Assembly: GCF_001570745.1 (NCBI RefSeq)
Contig: NZ_BCSG01000031.1
Location: 1-48,362 of the forward strand
DNA from: Alicyclobacillus mali NBRC 102425
Lineage (GTDB): Bacteria > Bacillota > Bacilli > Alicyclobacillales > Alicyclobacillaceae
Direction of reading: 5' to 3'
Length of the DNA: 48,362 bases
Every line of letters starts with the position of its first letter. Position 1 is the stretch's first letter. The notes below the pieces were generated by a model. The model saw nothing but the letters and a program-made list of their open reading frames with translations. It ran no database searches and was not told where the DNA came from. Positions 26,090 through 33,620 of this stretch are shown here, in pieces. The position numbers and the translations under genes are program-made.

Positions 26090-26118
26090 TTGTCCGGTGA
26101 ATCCGTCAAGTTTAGAAT
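26090..26118 (+). promoter_or_regulatory. Predicted sigma-A promoter of the glycosyltransferase operon
   Basis: TTGTCC (26090-26095), 17-nt spacer, TAGAAT (26113-26118), 32 nt before the ATG at 26151. The -35 is the third of three TTGTC(C/T) direct repeats starting at 26067, 26080 and 26090. Confidence 0.6.
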
Positions 26119-26150
26119 AGAGTTGTGGAAGATTTGAGGGGGCGAGACGA

Positions 26151-27323
26151 ATGCGCCGCGTTTTGCTGATGACCGCGTCCTTTGGCTCGGGGCACAACCA
26201 GGCGGCGTACGCCGTGATGGAGGCGCTCAAGGAAAAAGATGCCGAGGTCGAAGTGGTCGACTACGTGGGGCTCCTGAATCCGGCGCTGCGCTCGTTTGCG
26301 AAGTTCAGCCTGATTCAGGGTGTGAAACGGGCGCCGGGATTGTACGGCCTTTTTTATAAGTCCATGTCTAGAATTGACCCGGATTCCGCCCTGCAGCGGT
26401 ACGTCAACCACATCGGAATCGAGCGCATCCAGGAGTTCATCGCGTGCTACCGTCCGGACTGCATCGCGAGCACCTTTCCGACGCCAATGGGGGTCGTCGG
26501 CGAATTGCGCCGCGCGGGCAAGATCGATATTCCGAATTTGTCCATCGTGACGGACTACACAGCGCATCGTCAATGGTATCACGACTTCAGCGATCACTAT
26601 TTCGTCGCGACGGACGAGGTGAAGCGCGATCTCGTCTCGTACGGGATCCCAGAGGACGCGGTGGACGTCGTCGGGATTCCGCTGCGCCGGAAGTTCCGCG
26701 AGGAAAACGTGCAGCGGCTGTTGGCCCATCGCTCAGAATTGATTCGTTCAATGGGTTTTCAAGAAGAAATGCCTATCATTTTGCTTATGGGAGGAGGCAG
26801 CGGCATTCTGGCCGATCCCGGCGTGTGGGAGTCGTTCATTCCCGAGTCGGGCATGCAGTACCTCATCATCTGCGGCCACAATCGCCGACTGGAGCGCCGA
26901 TTCTCCGCCCTTCAGAGCGATCGCGTTCGCGTCTTTGGGTACACGAACGAGATCGAAAAGTTCATGGCGATGGCGGACCTCATCGTCACGAAGCCGGGCG
27001 GGCTCACACTGACGGAGTCCATCGCGATGCGTTTGCCGCTCCTCATCTATCGGCCGATTCCGGGCCAGGAGGAGGCGAATGCGCGCTTCGCTGAGCAGGC
27101 GGGCGTCGCCGTGTGCGTGAAAACGCCGGTGGAAGCGCAGGGTTTTCTGATGTCGGTTCGCGAGGACCCGTCCATCTTGAGCCGCATGCGCGAGGCGTGT
27201 AGTTCCATGCCGAGTTGCGGCGCGGCGGAGCGCATTGCGGAGAAAATCATGCTGTACGCCACGAAGAAGCTTCCGTGTCGCTCCGTGTCGCCGGAGTGGC
27301 CGCCTGAGCTTCTTCCGACGTGA
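26151..27323 (+). CDS. UgtP/MGDG-synthase-type glycosyltransferase
   Basis: The 390-residue protein belongs to the GT28-like family of diacylglycerol glycosyltransferases (UgtP, MGD synthase, YkoN). It has the N-terminal MTASFGSGHNQAAYAV motif, an IVTDYTAHRQWYH acceptor-domain segment, ILLMGGGSGI at the start of the sugar-nucleotide domain, and the donor-binding VTKPGGLTLTESIAM and PIPGQEEANARF motifs. A membrane glycolipid product is likely but the sugar and acceptor are unknown. ATG 26151 follows GAGGGGG. It heads a four-gene operon (deacetylase, YkoP-like, second glycosyltransferase). Confidence 0.87.
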   Translation: MRRVLLMTASFGSGHNQAAYAVMEALKEKDAEVEVVDYVGLLNPALRSFAKFSLIQGVKRAPGLYGLFYKSMSRIDPDSALQRYVNHIGIERIQEFIACYRPDCIASTFPTPMGVVGELRRAGKIDIPNLSIVTDYTAHRQWYHDFSDHYFVATDEVKRDLVSYGIPEDAVDVVGIPLRRKFREENVQRLLAHRSELIRSMGFQEEMPIILLMGGGSGILADPGVWESFIPESGMQYLIICGHNRRLERRFSALQSDRVRVFGYTNEIEKFMAMADLIVTKPGGLTLTESIAMRLPLLIYRPIPGQEEANARFAEQAGVAVCVKTPVEAQGFLMSVREDPSILSRMREACSSMPSCGAAERIAEKIMLYATKKLPCRSVSPEWPPELLPT

Positions 27324-27332
27324 GGGAGAGAC

Positions 27333-28031
27333 GTGATCGACTGGTTGGTTGCGGCCGTGCTGACCGTTCTGGTGCTGTACGCGGGGCTGCCGTTCGTGTG
27401 GACCCGAGGATTGGGTCGCGCGTGCATCCGCAGAACGTCGAAACAGGGGTGTGTGGCGTTGACCTTTGACGACGGCCCACATCCCGTATACACACCGAGG
27501 TTGCTGGATGCGCTGCGGGAGGCAGGCGCCAAAGCCACGTTTTTTGTCATTGCCGAACACGCGCTGGAACATCCGGACATTGTCGAGCGGATGGTCGCGG
27601 AAGGCCACGAAGTGCAGGTTCACGGGTACCGCCATTGGTTTGTGCCGCTTCTGCCGCCGGGGCTTACGGCGCGCCAATGTTTGGCGGCGCGGGATGTGCT
27701 CGCTCGGAGGTTCGGGATTCATCCGCGGGTGTATCGGCCGACGTGGGGGGCGTGCAACCTCGCGACGCTTGTTTTTCTCAGGCGAGCAAAGATGTCGATG
27801 TTGTTGTGGAGTGTCATGGTGGGAGATTGGCGCAGCACCCCGCCGGAAGAATTGGTTCGACGAATTGTCGCCAAGCTCGACGGGCGCTCGGTCATTGTGC
27901 TTCACGACAGCGATGAGTCCCCGGGCGCGGAGCGCGGAGCGCCGGAGAATGTGATTGCGGCCATCCCGGCCGTGATCGAGGAAATTCGCAGACGCGGCTA
28001 CACATTCGTGCTTGCGTCGGAGTGCGAGTAG
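27333..28031 (+). CDS. Membrane-anchored polysaccharide deacetylase (NodB domain)
   Basis: The 232-residue protein has one N-terminal anchor (residues 4-22) followed by a NodB domain: CVALTFDDGPHP (metal and catalytic Asp), ATFFVIAEHA, VQVHGYRHW (His pair; Gly replaces the usual Ser/Thr), VYRPTWGACN, WSVMVGDWR and SVIVLHDS. It probably removes an acyl group from an envelope sugar or glycolipid outside the membrane. GTG 27333 follows GAGGGAGA, 9 nt after the first glycosyltransferase. The adjacent glycosyltransferases make a lipid-linked sugar a plausible substrate, but this is inference. Confidence 0.85.
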   Translation: MIDWLVAAVLTVLVLYAGLPFVWTRGLGRACIRRTSKQGCVALTFDDGPHPVYTPRLLDALREAGAKATFFVIAEHALEHPDIVERMVAEGHEVQVHGYRHWFVPLLPPGLTARQCLAARDVLARRFGIHPRVYRPTWGACNLATLVFLRRAKMSMLLWSVMVGDWRSTPPEELVRRIVAKLDGRSVIVLHDSDESPGAERGAPENVIAAIPAVIEEIRRRGYTFVLASECE

Positions 28032-28043
28032 GGAGGGAAGACC

Positions 28044-28673
28044 ATGCCAAATCGGGCAGCGCGGGCGGTCTTTGACGCATGGGAAGCCTTGTTTCATCGC
28101 GCTCTGCATCTGGAGGAACTCGAGCCCGGCTCAGAGCACTTGTTTTTCGTTGCCCGCCGACGGTATCTCGGCCGGACCTTCGAAGTGGACGGGATTGTCG
28201 TTCATCCTGGCGATCCCGTCGTCGAAATGCACATGAACAATGTGCTCATTGAGCGTGCACTCCGCGAGGACACCAACATCGTGCGCGCCATCGTGCGGCT
28301 GTTGCGGCAGGCCCGAGTCTCCATGCCGGCGCTCGCCAAGGCTGTACAGCACGAGAAGTTTCACGACGCGCAGGTGTTGTATGGGATCACCATGATCCAT
28401 CGCGGCATCGAGCACTTCGGGTTTCACACGTACCCACTTCGGAACCCATTCGTGCGCGGGGTCACCAGTTGGCACTTGACGAACATCTTGAAAATGGTGA
28501 ATCCGGATGCAGATCATATCCTCCAGACGCATCGCGACGTGTTGCAGCCGAAGCTCGTCGTCGCTTCCAAGCAAAAAATTATAGAGATGTTTGGCGAAGG
28601 CGCCCTCACGGCAAGCGAGGGCGGGATGAACGACCCTCAGGGCCGCGGCGAGGTCGTATCTCTGGACTCATGA
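28044..28673 (+). CDS. YkoP-like protein of unknown function
   Basis: This 209-residue, probably soluble protein resembles the B. subtilis YkoP family, which is also encoded next to a YkoN-type glycosyltransferase. Visible features are a conserved VEMHMNNVLIERALRE segment near residue 63, a charged helix region (ALAKAVQHEKFHDAQVLYG), and GFHTYPLRNPFVRG about residue 130. No catalytic motif is recognised. GGGAGGGAAG precedes ATG 28044, and its stop overlaps the next gene. Tight linkage suggests a role in the same glycolipid pathway. Confidence 0.7.
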   Translation: MPNRAARAVFDAWEALFHRALHLEELEPGSEHLFFVARRRYLGRTFEVDGIVVHPGDPVVEMHMNNVLIERALREDTNIVRAIVRLLRQARVSMPALAKAVQHEKFHDAQVLYGITMIHRGIEHFGFHTYPLRNPFVRGVTSWHLTNILKMVNPDADHILQTHRDVLQPKLVVASKQKIIEMFGEGALTASEGGMNDPQGRGEVVSLDS

Positions 28674-29803
28674 AATGTCTCTTGCTCTACGCTTCGTTTG
28701 GCGACGGGCATGTGCAGGTGGCGCGCGCGCTTTCGGAGGCGCTGACCCAGGACCTTTCTGCCGAGGTCCGGGCGGTGGACACCTTTCGGCAGACCAATCC
28801 GCGGCTCGCCCAATGGAACGAGCGGATTTTCGAATGGAGCACTCGGTACGCGCCTGCGCTCTACGGTTGGAGTTACGATTGGACCAAGGCGTTGTCCATT
28901 CGTCACCCCCTGTGGGCGCTGCTGGCGCGTTTTTCACGCGCGGCCGCGTGGCGGGCCATCCGCGAATTTCAACCGGACGTGATCGTGCAACTCTTCCCAG
29001 ATCACGCGCTCGCAAAGCTCCCGGATGGGCTGCGTCCGTTTGTCGCCGTGGTACTCACAGACTTCGCCGTGCACAGCCGCTGGGTGCATGCGAGCGCGGA
29101 TCTGGTGGTGGTGCCGACGAATGAAGCTGCTCTAGACGTTCGCCGGCTTCGCGGCGATGTGCGCGTCGAGGTGGGCGGCATTCCGATTCGGCGTCAATTT
29201 CGCCAATGCGTGTTGCCGCGTTCGGACGGTGAGCACCGCATCGTGCTCCTCACCGGCGGACGCGGTGTGTTTCCGCAGTACGAGGGCGTGCTGGAACGGC
29301 TTACCCAGCATTTTCCCCAGCACGTCATCGAAGTGATGTGCGGCCGAAACGCGAGAATGATGGAAAGAGTGCGGTCATTTGCAGAACGAGCTGGGCAAGC
29401 GAGAATTCACCCCATCGGCTTTACCGAGGATGTGGCGAGCCACCTGCAACGAGCGGACTTTGTCATCGCCAAGGCGGGCGGCGTGACCATCGCCGAGTGC
29501 CTGGCATCAGGGACGCCCATGGTCTTTTACAAACCCCTTCCAGGCCAGGAACGGGAAAATGCGCGGTGCATCGAGCGCCTGGGCGCGGGGCGCATTGCGA
29601 GCAACTTGGGCGATCTCGACCGACTGTTTGCGAATTGGTCCGAGGAGACGCAGCGCGCGATGCAGTTGCGAGCCGTGGAGCTGGGCAAGCCCGGAGCCGC
29701 GTCGTTTGTGTCCGCGTGCCTCGCTGGCGGCTGGGAGCGCCTTGAGGCTCAGGGGCGCGGGGAGCGGACCGCGGCTCCGCATGTGGTTCAGGAGAGAGGA
29801 TGA
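28670..29803 (+). CDS. Second UgtP/MGDG-synthase-type glycosyltransferase
   Basis: This 377-residue relative of the first glycosyltransferase has LLLYASFGDGHVQVARAL at the N-terminus, VAVVLTDFAVHSRWVH in the acceptor domain, RIVLLTGGRGVFPQY, and the donor motifs VIAKAGGVTIAECLA and KPLPGQERENARC. ATG 28670 overlaps the YkoP-like stop. Two such enzymes in one operon may add successive sugars or use different acceptors. Its 3' end overlaps the convergent flavin reductase gene by 16 nt. Confidence 0.87.
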   Translation: MKCLLLYASFGDGHVQVARALSEALTQDLSAEVRAVDTFRQTNPRLAQWNERIFEWSTRYAPALYGWSYDWTKALSIRHPLWALLARFSRAAAWRAIREFQPDVIVQLFPDHALAKLPDGLRPFVAVVLTDFAVHSRWVHASADLVVVPTNEAALDVRRLRGDVRVEVGGIPIRRQFRQCVLPRSDGEHRIVLLTGGRGVFPQYEGVLERLTQHFPQHVIEVMCGRNARMMERVRSFAERAGQARIHPIGFTEDVASHLQRADFVIAKAGGVTIAECLASGTPMVFYKPLPGQERENARCIERLGAGRIASNLGDLDRLFANWSEETQRAMQLRAVELGKPGAASFVSACLAGGWERLEAQGRGERTAAPHVVQERG

Positions 29804-30270
29804 AAGGAACCGTACTGGCTCGCGTAATAGAGGAGCGGCGTTCGGGACTCGTCGACGGACGCCGCTTCGACCTGTCCCACGAGGACGCGGTGGTCTCCGC
29901 CTTCCCACTCGTCGGCGAGGGTGCAAACGAGGTAAGCCTGGGTACCTGCGAGAAGCGGCTGGCCCCACGGACCTATTTCGTAGGAAACACCTTGGAACTT
30001 GTCGGATAGCTTGCTCGCGAACTGGTTCGACAGGCCGGATTGGTCGTCGGAGAGAATGTTGACCGCGAACGCGCCGGATCTGCGGAGAAGCGGGAGCACG
30101 CTGGCGCGCTCGTCGATGCACGCGAGCACGAGCGGCGGCCGAAGGGATAGCGAGCAGAAGGCGGAGACGGTGATGCCGCCCATTTCGCCCTCGGCAGCTG
30201 TGGTGATGACGGTCACCCCGCTGGCGAATCGGGCCAAGGCTCTGCGAAAACCATTCTCGTCAATCGCCAT
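29788..30270 (-). CDS. Flavin reductase-like domain protein (FMN-binding)
   Basis: This 160-residue protein of the flavin reductase/HpaC family shows ALARFASGVTVITT, GGITVSAFCSLSLRPPLVLACI (flavin-binding strand-loop), FAVNILSDDQ and a C-terminal GDHRVLVGQVEAA with LLYYASQYG. It probably reduces FMN/FAD with NAD(P)H for a partner oxygenase; no partner is nearby. ATG 30270 has AAAGGAG 8 nt upstream; an in-frame upstream start (30294) lacks one. Confidence 0.9.
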   Translation of the reverse strand: MAIDENGFRRALARFASGVTVITTAAEGEMGGITVSAFCSLSLRPPLVLACIDERASVLPLLRRSGAFAVNILSDDQSGLSNQFASKLSDKFQGVSYEIGPWGQPLLAGTQAYLVCTLADEWEGGDHRVLVGQVEAASVDESRTPLLYYASQYGSFHPLS

Positions 30271-30400
30271 GATGTGACTCCTTTCATTTTTCAACCCTCT
30301 TACATTGTATCGGACTCGCGGGATGCCGGAAACTTGTCACGGCGTGTGCTCTGTGACATTGGACGCAATAGGACAAAAATCGTCCTGATGTTCGAAGTTG

Positions 30401-30416
30401 TTCGTAAATCTACGAA
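30401..30416. promoter_or_regulatory. Inverted repeat upstream of the LysM/P60 gene promoter
   Basis: TTCGTA (30401-30406) and TACGAA (30411-30416) form a perfect 6-bp dyad with a 4-nt spacer, 7 bp upstream of the -35 hexamer. A second small dyad (AGGAC 30370 / GTCCT 30382) lies further up. Candidate operator; no regulator identified. Confidence 0.35.
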
Positions 30417-30423
30417 AATACGA

Positions 30424-30452
30424 TTGTCGAGTGGGGGAGTGCTCGGTATAAT
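30424..30452 (+). promoter_or_regulatory. Predicted sigma-A promoter of the LysM/NlpC-P60 gene
   Basis: TTGTCG (30424-30429), 17-nt spacer, perfect TATAAT (30447-30452), 45 nt before the GTG start at 30498. Confidence 0.7.
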
Positions 30453-30497
30453 AGGCCCGAAAGCAAGCAACTATGATGAGCAAAGGGGCTTTGGCGA

Positions 30498-31388
30498 GTG
30501 CGCTCTCGAATCGCAGCAAGCGTAGGTTGGTTGGCCGCGTGCATAGGGATTTCGTTCGTACCGGCCACGGCATTGGCTTCGTCCGCGACGTACACCGTGC
30601 GCCCTGGCGACAGCCTCTACGGAATTGCAGCCAAATTTCATGTGACCGTGCATCAACTCGAATTATGGAACCATCTTTCGTCGAACGTGATTCACCCGGG
30701 GCAAGTTCTGGTGGTCTCCCAAGGCGGCTCTCACTCTGTTACGTCCTCCTCACCCTCTTCCTCGCGCACGAATGCTTCAACTTACGTGGTTCAGCCCGGA
30801 GATTCGCTGTGGTCCATCGGTCAAAAATTTCATATCACGCTGTCCCAGCTTGAAGCGTGGAACGGCCTCCATGCGTCCAGCGCCATTCACCCGGGCGAAT
30901 CGCTGAAGGTCTCTCCACCCAAGCATCCTACCATTTCCGGTGCTGCCAAACCAGTGACCCTGTCCAGCCGCGGAAGTTCACCCGACGCCACCAATACCTC
31001 GCTAGCGCAGAGCGCGCTCGGGTTTGCGGTGGCCGATTACGCGCGGACGTTCCTCGGCGCGCCATACGAATGGGGAGCGAGCGGTCCGTCCGCATTCGAC
31101 TGCTCCGGGCTGATTCAGTACGTCTACGCCCACTTTTACATTCAACTGCCGCGGACGAGTTACCAGCAATATGACGCGGGAATCCCTGTATCCGAGGGGG
31201 ATTTGGAGCCCGGGGATATCGTGTTCTTCGATACATACGGGGACGGGCCGTCGCACGACGGCATCTATCTCGGCGGGGGCCAGTTTATCAATGCGGCCAG
31301 CACGAACGTCGAGATCGACAGCCTGTCGGATTCCTATTGGGCCAATCATTACATCGGCGCGCGTCGAGTCATCGGACAGAACGGATGA
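30498..31388 (+). CDS. Secreted LysM-LysM-NlpC/P60 peptidoglycan endopeptidase
   Basis: The 296-residue precursor starts at GTG 30498 after AAAGGGG. It has a signal peptide (residues 1-28, ending ATALA), two LysM domains (YTVRPGDSLYGIAAKF and YVVQPGDSLWSIGQKF), Ser-rich linkers, and a C-terminal NlpC/P60 domain. The domain shows the catalytic Cys in SAFDCSGLIQYVY and the His in PSHDGIYLGGGQF. It likely cleaves the D-Glu/meso-DAP bond of cell-wall peptides, as LytE/LytF-type enzymes do. It lies alone, with its own promoter and a strong terminator-like hairpin. Confidence 0.93.
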   Translation: MRSRIAASVGWLAACIGISFVPATALASSATYTVRPGDSLYGIAAKFHVTVHQLELWNHLSSNVIHPGQVLVVSQGGSHSVTSSSPSSSRTNASTYVVQPGDSLWSIGQKFHITLSQLEAWNGLHASSAIHPGESLKVSPPKHPTISGAAKPVTLSSRGSSPDATNTSLAQSALGFAVADYARTFLGAPYEWGASGPSAFDCSGLIQYVYAHFYIQLPRTSYQQYDAGIPVSEGDLEPGDIVFFDTYGDGPSHDGIYLGGGQFINAASTNVEIDSLSDSYWANHYIGARRVIGQNG

Positions 31389-31390
31389 GC

Positions 31391-31439
31391 CAAGTAGAAA
31401 GAGGTGTCGCGGCAGCGCCGCGACACCTCTTTCTACTTG
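31391..31439. terminator. Long perfect hairpin after the P60 gene
   Basis: A 23-bp perfect stem (31391-31413 with 31417-31439) with a 3-nt AGC loop. The 3' arm carries CTCTTTCTACTT rather than a separate U-tract. It probably ends transcription of the P60 gene, and of anything running in from the minus strand. Confidence 0.7.
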
Positions 31440-31469
31440 TGATCCGCCTTGGACCGCGCCCTGTGGTTG

Positions 31470-31610
31470 TCAAGAGACGGCGTGTATGGTCACGTAGCCC
31501 ACGGTGCCGGCCAGAATGGCGACGGACGCGGCAAACGCGGCTTTTTCGAGATATTGCACAAACGTCAACAGGCGCTGGACGGGATCTTGCGCGGCTCTTT
31601 TCATTTCCAC
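31470..31610 (-). CDS. Possible 46-residue membrane peptide downstream of phoU
   Basis: The GTG at 31610 has a good AGGAGGG (31624-31618 on the minus strand) 7 nt upstream. The 46-residue product has a charged start (EMKRAAQDPVQRLL), one hydrophobic segment (AAFAASVAILAGTVGYV) and stops at 31470-31472. It lies about 130 nt after phoU in the same direction. No family is recognised. The ribosome binding site and membrane segment favour a real gene, but the short length leaves doubt. Confidence 0.45.
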   Translation of the reverse strand: MEMKRAAQDPVQRLLTFVQYLEKAAFAASVAILAGTVGYVTIHAVS

Positions 31611-31740
31611 CACAACACCCTCCTAGCCACGTTCATCTGTTTCCAGTCTACCACGGCGCGATGCGTTTCAGACGGCACGTGGGCGTCCGTCTATGACGGT
31701 TGTGTCACAAGTTTCTCGCGAATCGTCGAGACGTGTCGAA

Positions 31741-32397
31741 TCAGTTCAGATCGGACCGCTCGCCGGTCAGGATGTACAGGACGCTTTCGCCGATGTTGGT
31801 GACGTGATCGCCGATGCGTTCGAGGTAACGGCCGCAGAAGGCGATCAGCATCCGCTGTTGCGGCGTCTCGGCGGCGTCAGGTCCATCGGCGAAGAGTTCT
31901 TCCACCAGCAGTCGATAGTCGTGGTCAACCGCGTCGTCCATTTCGGCCAATCTGCGCGCCGCTTCCGCGTCGCTATTCACGTAGGCATTCAGCCCTTCGG
32001 ACACCATGCTGTCGACGGCTTCGGCCATGCCTTGCAGGCGACGCGCCGGTTCCTCAACCGGGGAAGCCGAAAGGCGCAGGCTCGTTTTCGCGAGATCCAC
32101 GGCGAGATCTCCCATTCGCTCGAGATCGACCGCGAGCCGCATGCCAGCGACGATCCTGCGCAGATCGCCAGCCACAGGCTGCTGGGTGGCGATCAGGCGG
32201 ATGCACAAGTCCTCGATTTCATGATCTTGTCGGTTAATCTCTCGATCTCGCTCGATGACGCGCTGCGCGAGCGCTTGGTCGTGTCTCAGCACGGAGGCCA
32301 CCGCATGCCGAATGGATTCCTGCACGTCCCCACCCATGTGGAGGAGTTTTAGCTTTAATTCTTTGAGCGCGATGTCAAATGCTTGGCGCTGATGCAT
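31741..32397 (-). CDS. phoU: Phosphate transport regulator PhoU
   Basis: PhoU is a peripheral metal-binding helical protein that dampens Pst transport and Pho signalling. The 218-residue product has the two PhoU repeats, each with the metal-site pattern: RLAVDLERMGDLAVDLAK in the first and FCGRYLERIGDHVTNIGE in the second. ATG 32397 follows GAAGGGACGG, 36 nt after pstB, so the two form an operon. The genes for PstSCA lie about 7 kb away on the opposite strand. Confidence 0.95.
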   Translation of the reverse strand: MHQRQAFDIALKELKLKLLHMGGDVQESIRHAVASVLRHDQALAQRVIERDREINRQDHEIEDLCIRLIATQQPVAGDLRRIVAGMRLAVDLERMGDLAVDLAKTSLRLSASPVEEPARRLQGMAEAVDSMVSEGLNAYVNSDAEAARRLAEMDDAVDHDYRLLVEELFADGPDAAETPQQRMLIAFCGRYLERIGDHVTNIGESVLYILTGERSDLN

Positions 32398-32433
32398 AGA
32401 GCCCGTCCCTTCGTGTGCGCAGAATCGGAATCA

Positions 32434-33186
32434 TCATCCGAATCGGCCGGTGATGTAGTCTTCGGTGCGTTTGTCCTTCGGCTTTGTAAACATCTGCGAC
32501 GTGTCGTCCATCTCGATCAGGTGGCCCTGGTAGAAAAATGCTGTCTTGTCCGCGATGCGAGCCGCCTGCTGCATATTGTGCGTCACAATGACAATGGTGT
32601 AGGTCTGTTTAATTTCCTCAATCAGTTCTTCAATGCGCATGGTCGAGATGGGATCCAAGGCGGAAGCCGGCTCGTCCATGAGCAGCACCTCCGGTTCCAC
32701 GGCCAGCGCGCGGGCGATGCATAGGCGCTGCTGTTGGCCGCCTGACAACGCCGTGGCGGGCTTGGCCAGACGGTCCTTCACCTCATCCCAAAGGGCCGCC
32801 ATGCGGAGTGCCCGTTCCACGCGATCCCGCAATTCACCGGAGCGGCGGATGCCGGCCAACTTCAACCCAATGGCGATGTTGTCGAAGATGGACATCGTGG
32901 GGAATGGGTTTGGCTTCTGAAATACCATCCCCACGACACGCCGGACATCGACGGGATCGAGATCAAAAAGTGACTCGTCTCCCAACCGGATGTCGCCATC
33001 CACACGGGCCTGCGGATGCGTTTCGTGCATGCGATTCAGACAACGAATGAAGGTTGACTTTCCGCACCCGGACGGCCCGATGATGGCCGTCACGCGATTT
33101 TCCTCGATGTCCATGTCAATATTGTGCAACACCTGGTGCTGGCCGTACCACGCTTGTAAGCGGCGTACTGTCATGGACTTGCCCAC
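32434..33186 (-). CDS. pstB: Phosphate ABC transporter ATP-binding protein
   Basis: PstB powers phosphate import. The 250-residue ATPase has Walker [10 protein letters not shown], the Q-loop in [17 protein letters not shown] (a PstB hallmark), signature [15 protein letters not shown], Walker [14 protein letters not shown] and the His switch [11 protein letters not shown]. The GTG start at 33186 has GGAGGAG about 9 nt upstream. A clear Pho-box array precedes it. It must work with PstC and PstA encoded elsewhere in the window. Confidence 0.97.
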   Translation of the reverse strand: MGKSMTVRRLQAWYGQHQVLHNIDMDIEENRVTAIIGPSGCGKSTFIRCLNRMHETHPQARVDGDIRLGDESLFDLDPVDVRRVVGMVFQKPNPFPTMSIFDNIAIGLKLAGIRRSGELRDRVERALRMAALWDEVKDRLAKPATALSGGQQQRLCIARALAVEPEVLLMDEPASALDPISTMRIEELIEEIKQTYTIVIVTHNMQQAARIADKTAFFYQGHLIEMDDTSQMFTKPKDKRTEDYITGRFG

Positions 33187-33270
33187 GACTTGTCTCCTCC
33201 CAATCCTATGCCGTTTCCGCTCTCTCTATCCTCAGGACGCAAGATTCCGCAGAACACAATACCGGGTAAA

Positions 33271-33298
33271 TGTTAAGGACGTGTGAGGTTTGTGTAGA
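33271..33298 (-). promoter_or_regulatory. Pho box (PhoP-binding array) of pstB-phoU
   Basis: On the minus strand TCTACA (33298-33293), CTCACA (33287-33282) and TTAACA (33276-33271) are separated by exactly 5 nt, the 11-bp period of Bacillus PhoP sites. A -10-like TATTGT follows at 33261-33256, 9 nt beyond the last hexamer, with no -35. This matches the usual layout of PhoP-activated promoters. Confidence 0.7.
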
Positions 33299-33313
33299 TT
33301 TTTATGGGGAACA

Positions 33314-33353
33314 ACACAAAAGCCACGGCGTGACCGCGGCGTGGCTCCTGTGT
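33314..33353. repeat. Hairpin between pstB and the ferredoxin gene
   Basis: AGCCACG (33321-33327) pairs with CGTGGCT (33340-33346), flanked after a 2x2 mismatch by CACA/TGTG. On the minus strand it is followed by TTTTGTG, so it could be a weak terminator of an unseen minus-strand transcript or a leader structure ahead of pstB. Confidence 0.4.
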
Positions 33354-33536
33354 GTGCATGTGGATGATGACAACCACCAGTCTATCGCAGCCGCCGTGCT
33401 TCTTGGTCGCCCCGGTGGGGAAATCTGTGTCAATCCTGTGACATCTGCATGCACAGCGAGTGCGACTGGGATTCAAATGATTTCAACAATGCCTTAACAC
33501 GTACGTCACCCGGACTTTACGTGTCGATGATACATT

Positions 33537-33620
33537 GGGATTGCGCTGGACCTGTGCTTAAGCGGTTCGTGCATGAACCCCAATCCGCGTTGGCCGCCTC
33601 TGTGCGAGGCGGCTTTTTTT
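33537..33620 (+). ncRNA. Candidate small structured RNA with its own terminator
   Basis: A textbook terminator (GCCGCCTC 33593-33600, loop TGTGC, GAGGCGGC 33606-33613, then seven T) stands in a region with no open reading frame to end. Just upstream, GGATTG (33538-33543) can pair with CAATCC (33581-33586), enclosing a GGTTC (33564-33568) / GAACC (33575-33579) hairpin. An extended -10-like TGATACATT lies at 33528-33536. I do not recognise the RNA family; the transcription start is inferred. Confidence 0.45.
33593..33620 (+). terminator. Orphan rho-independent terminator
   Basis: Perfect 8-bp GC stem with a 5-nt loop followed by TTTTTTT. No upstream plus-strand gene lies within 2 kb (the nearest ends at 31388, beyond its own hairpin), so it most likely ends a short non-coding transcript. 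Confidence 0.85.

Noticed and set aside
33537-33586. tRNA-like reading of the structured RNA candidate
   Set aside because: The GGTTC/GAACC arm resembles a T-arm, but there is no anticodon arm or room for a full tRNA.
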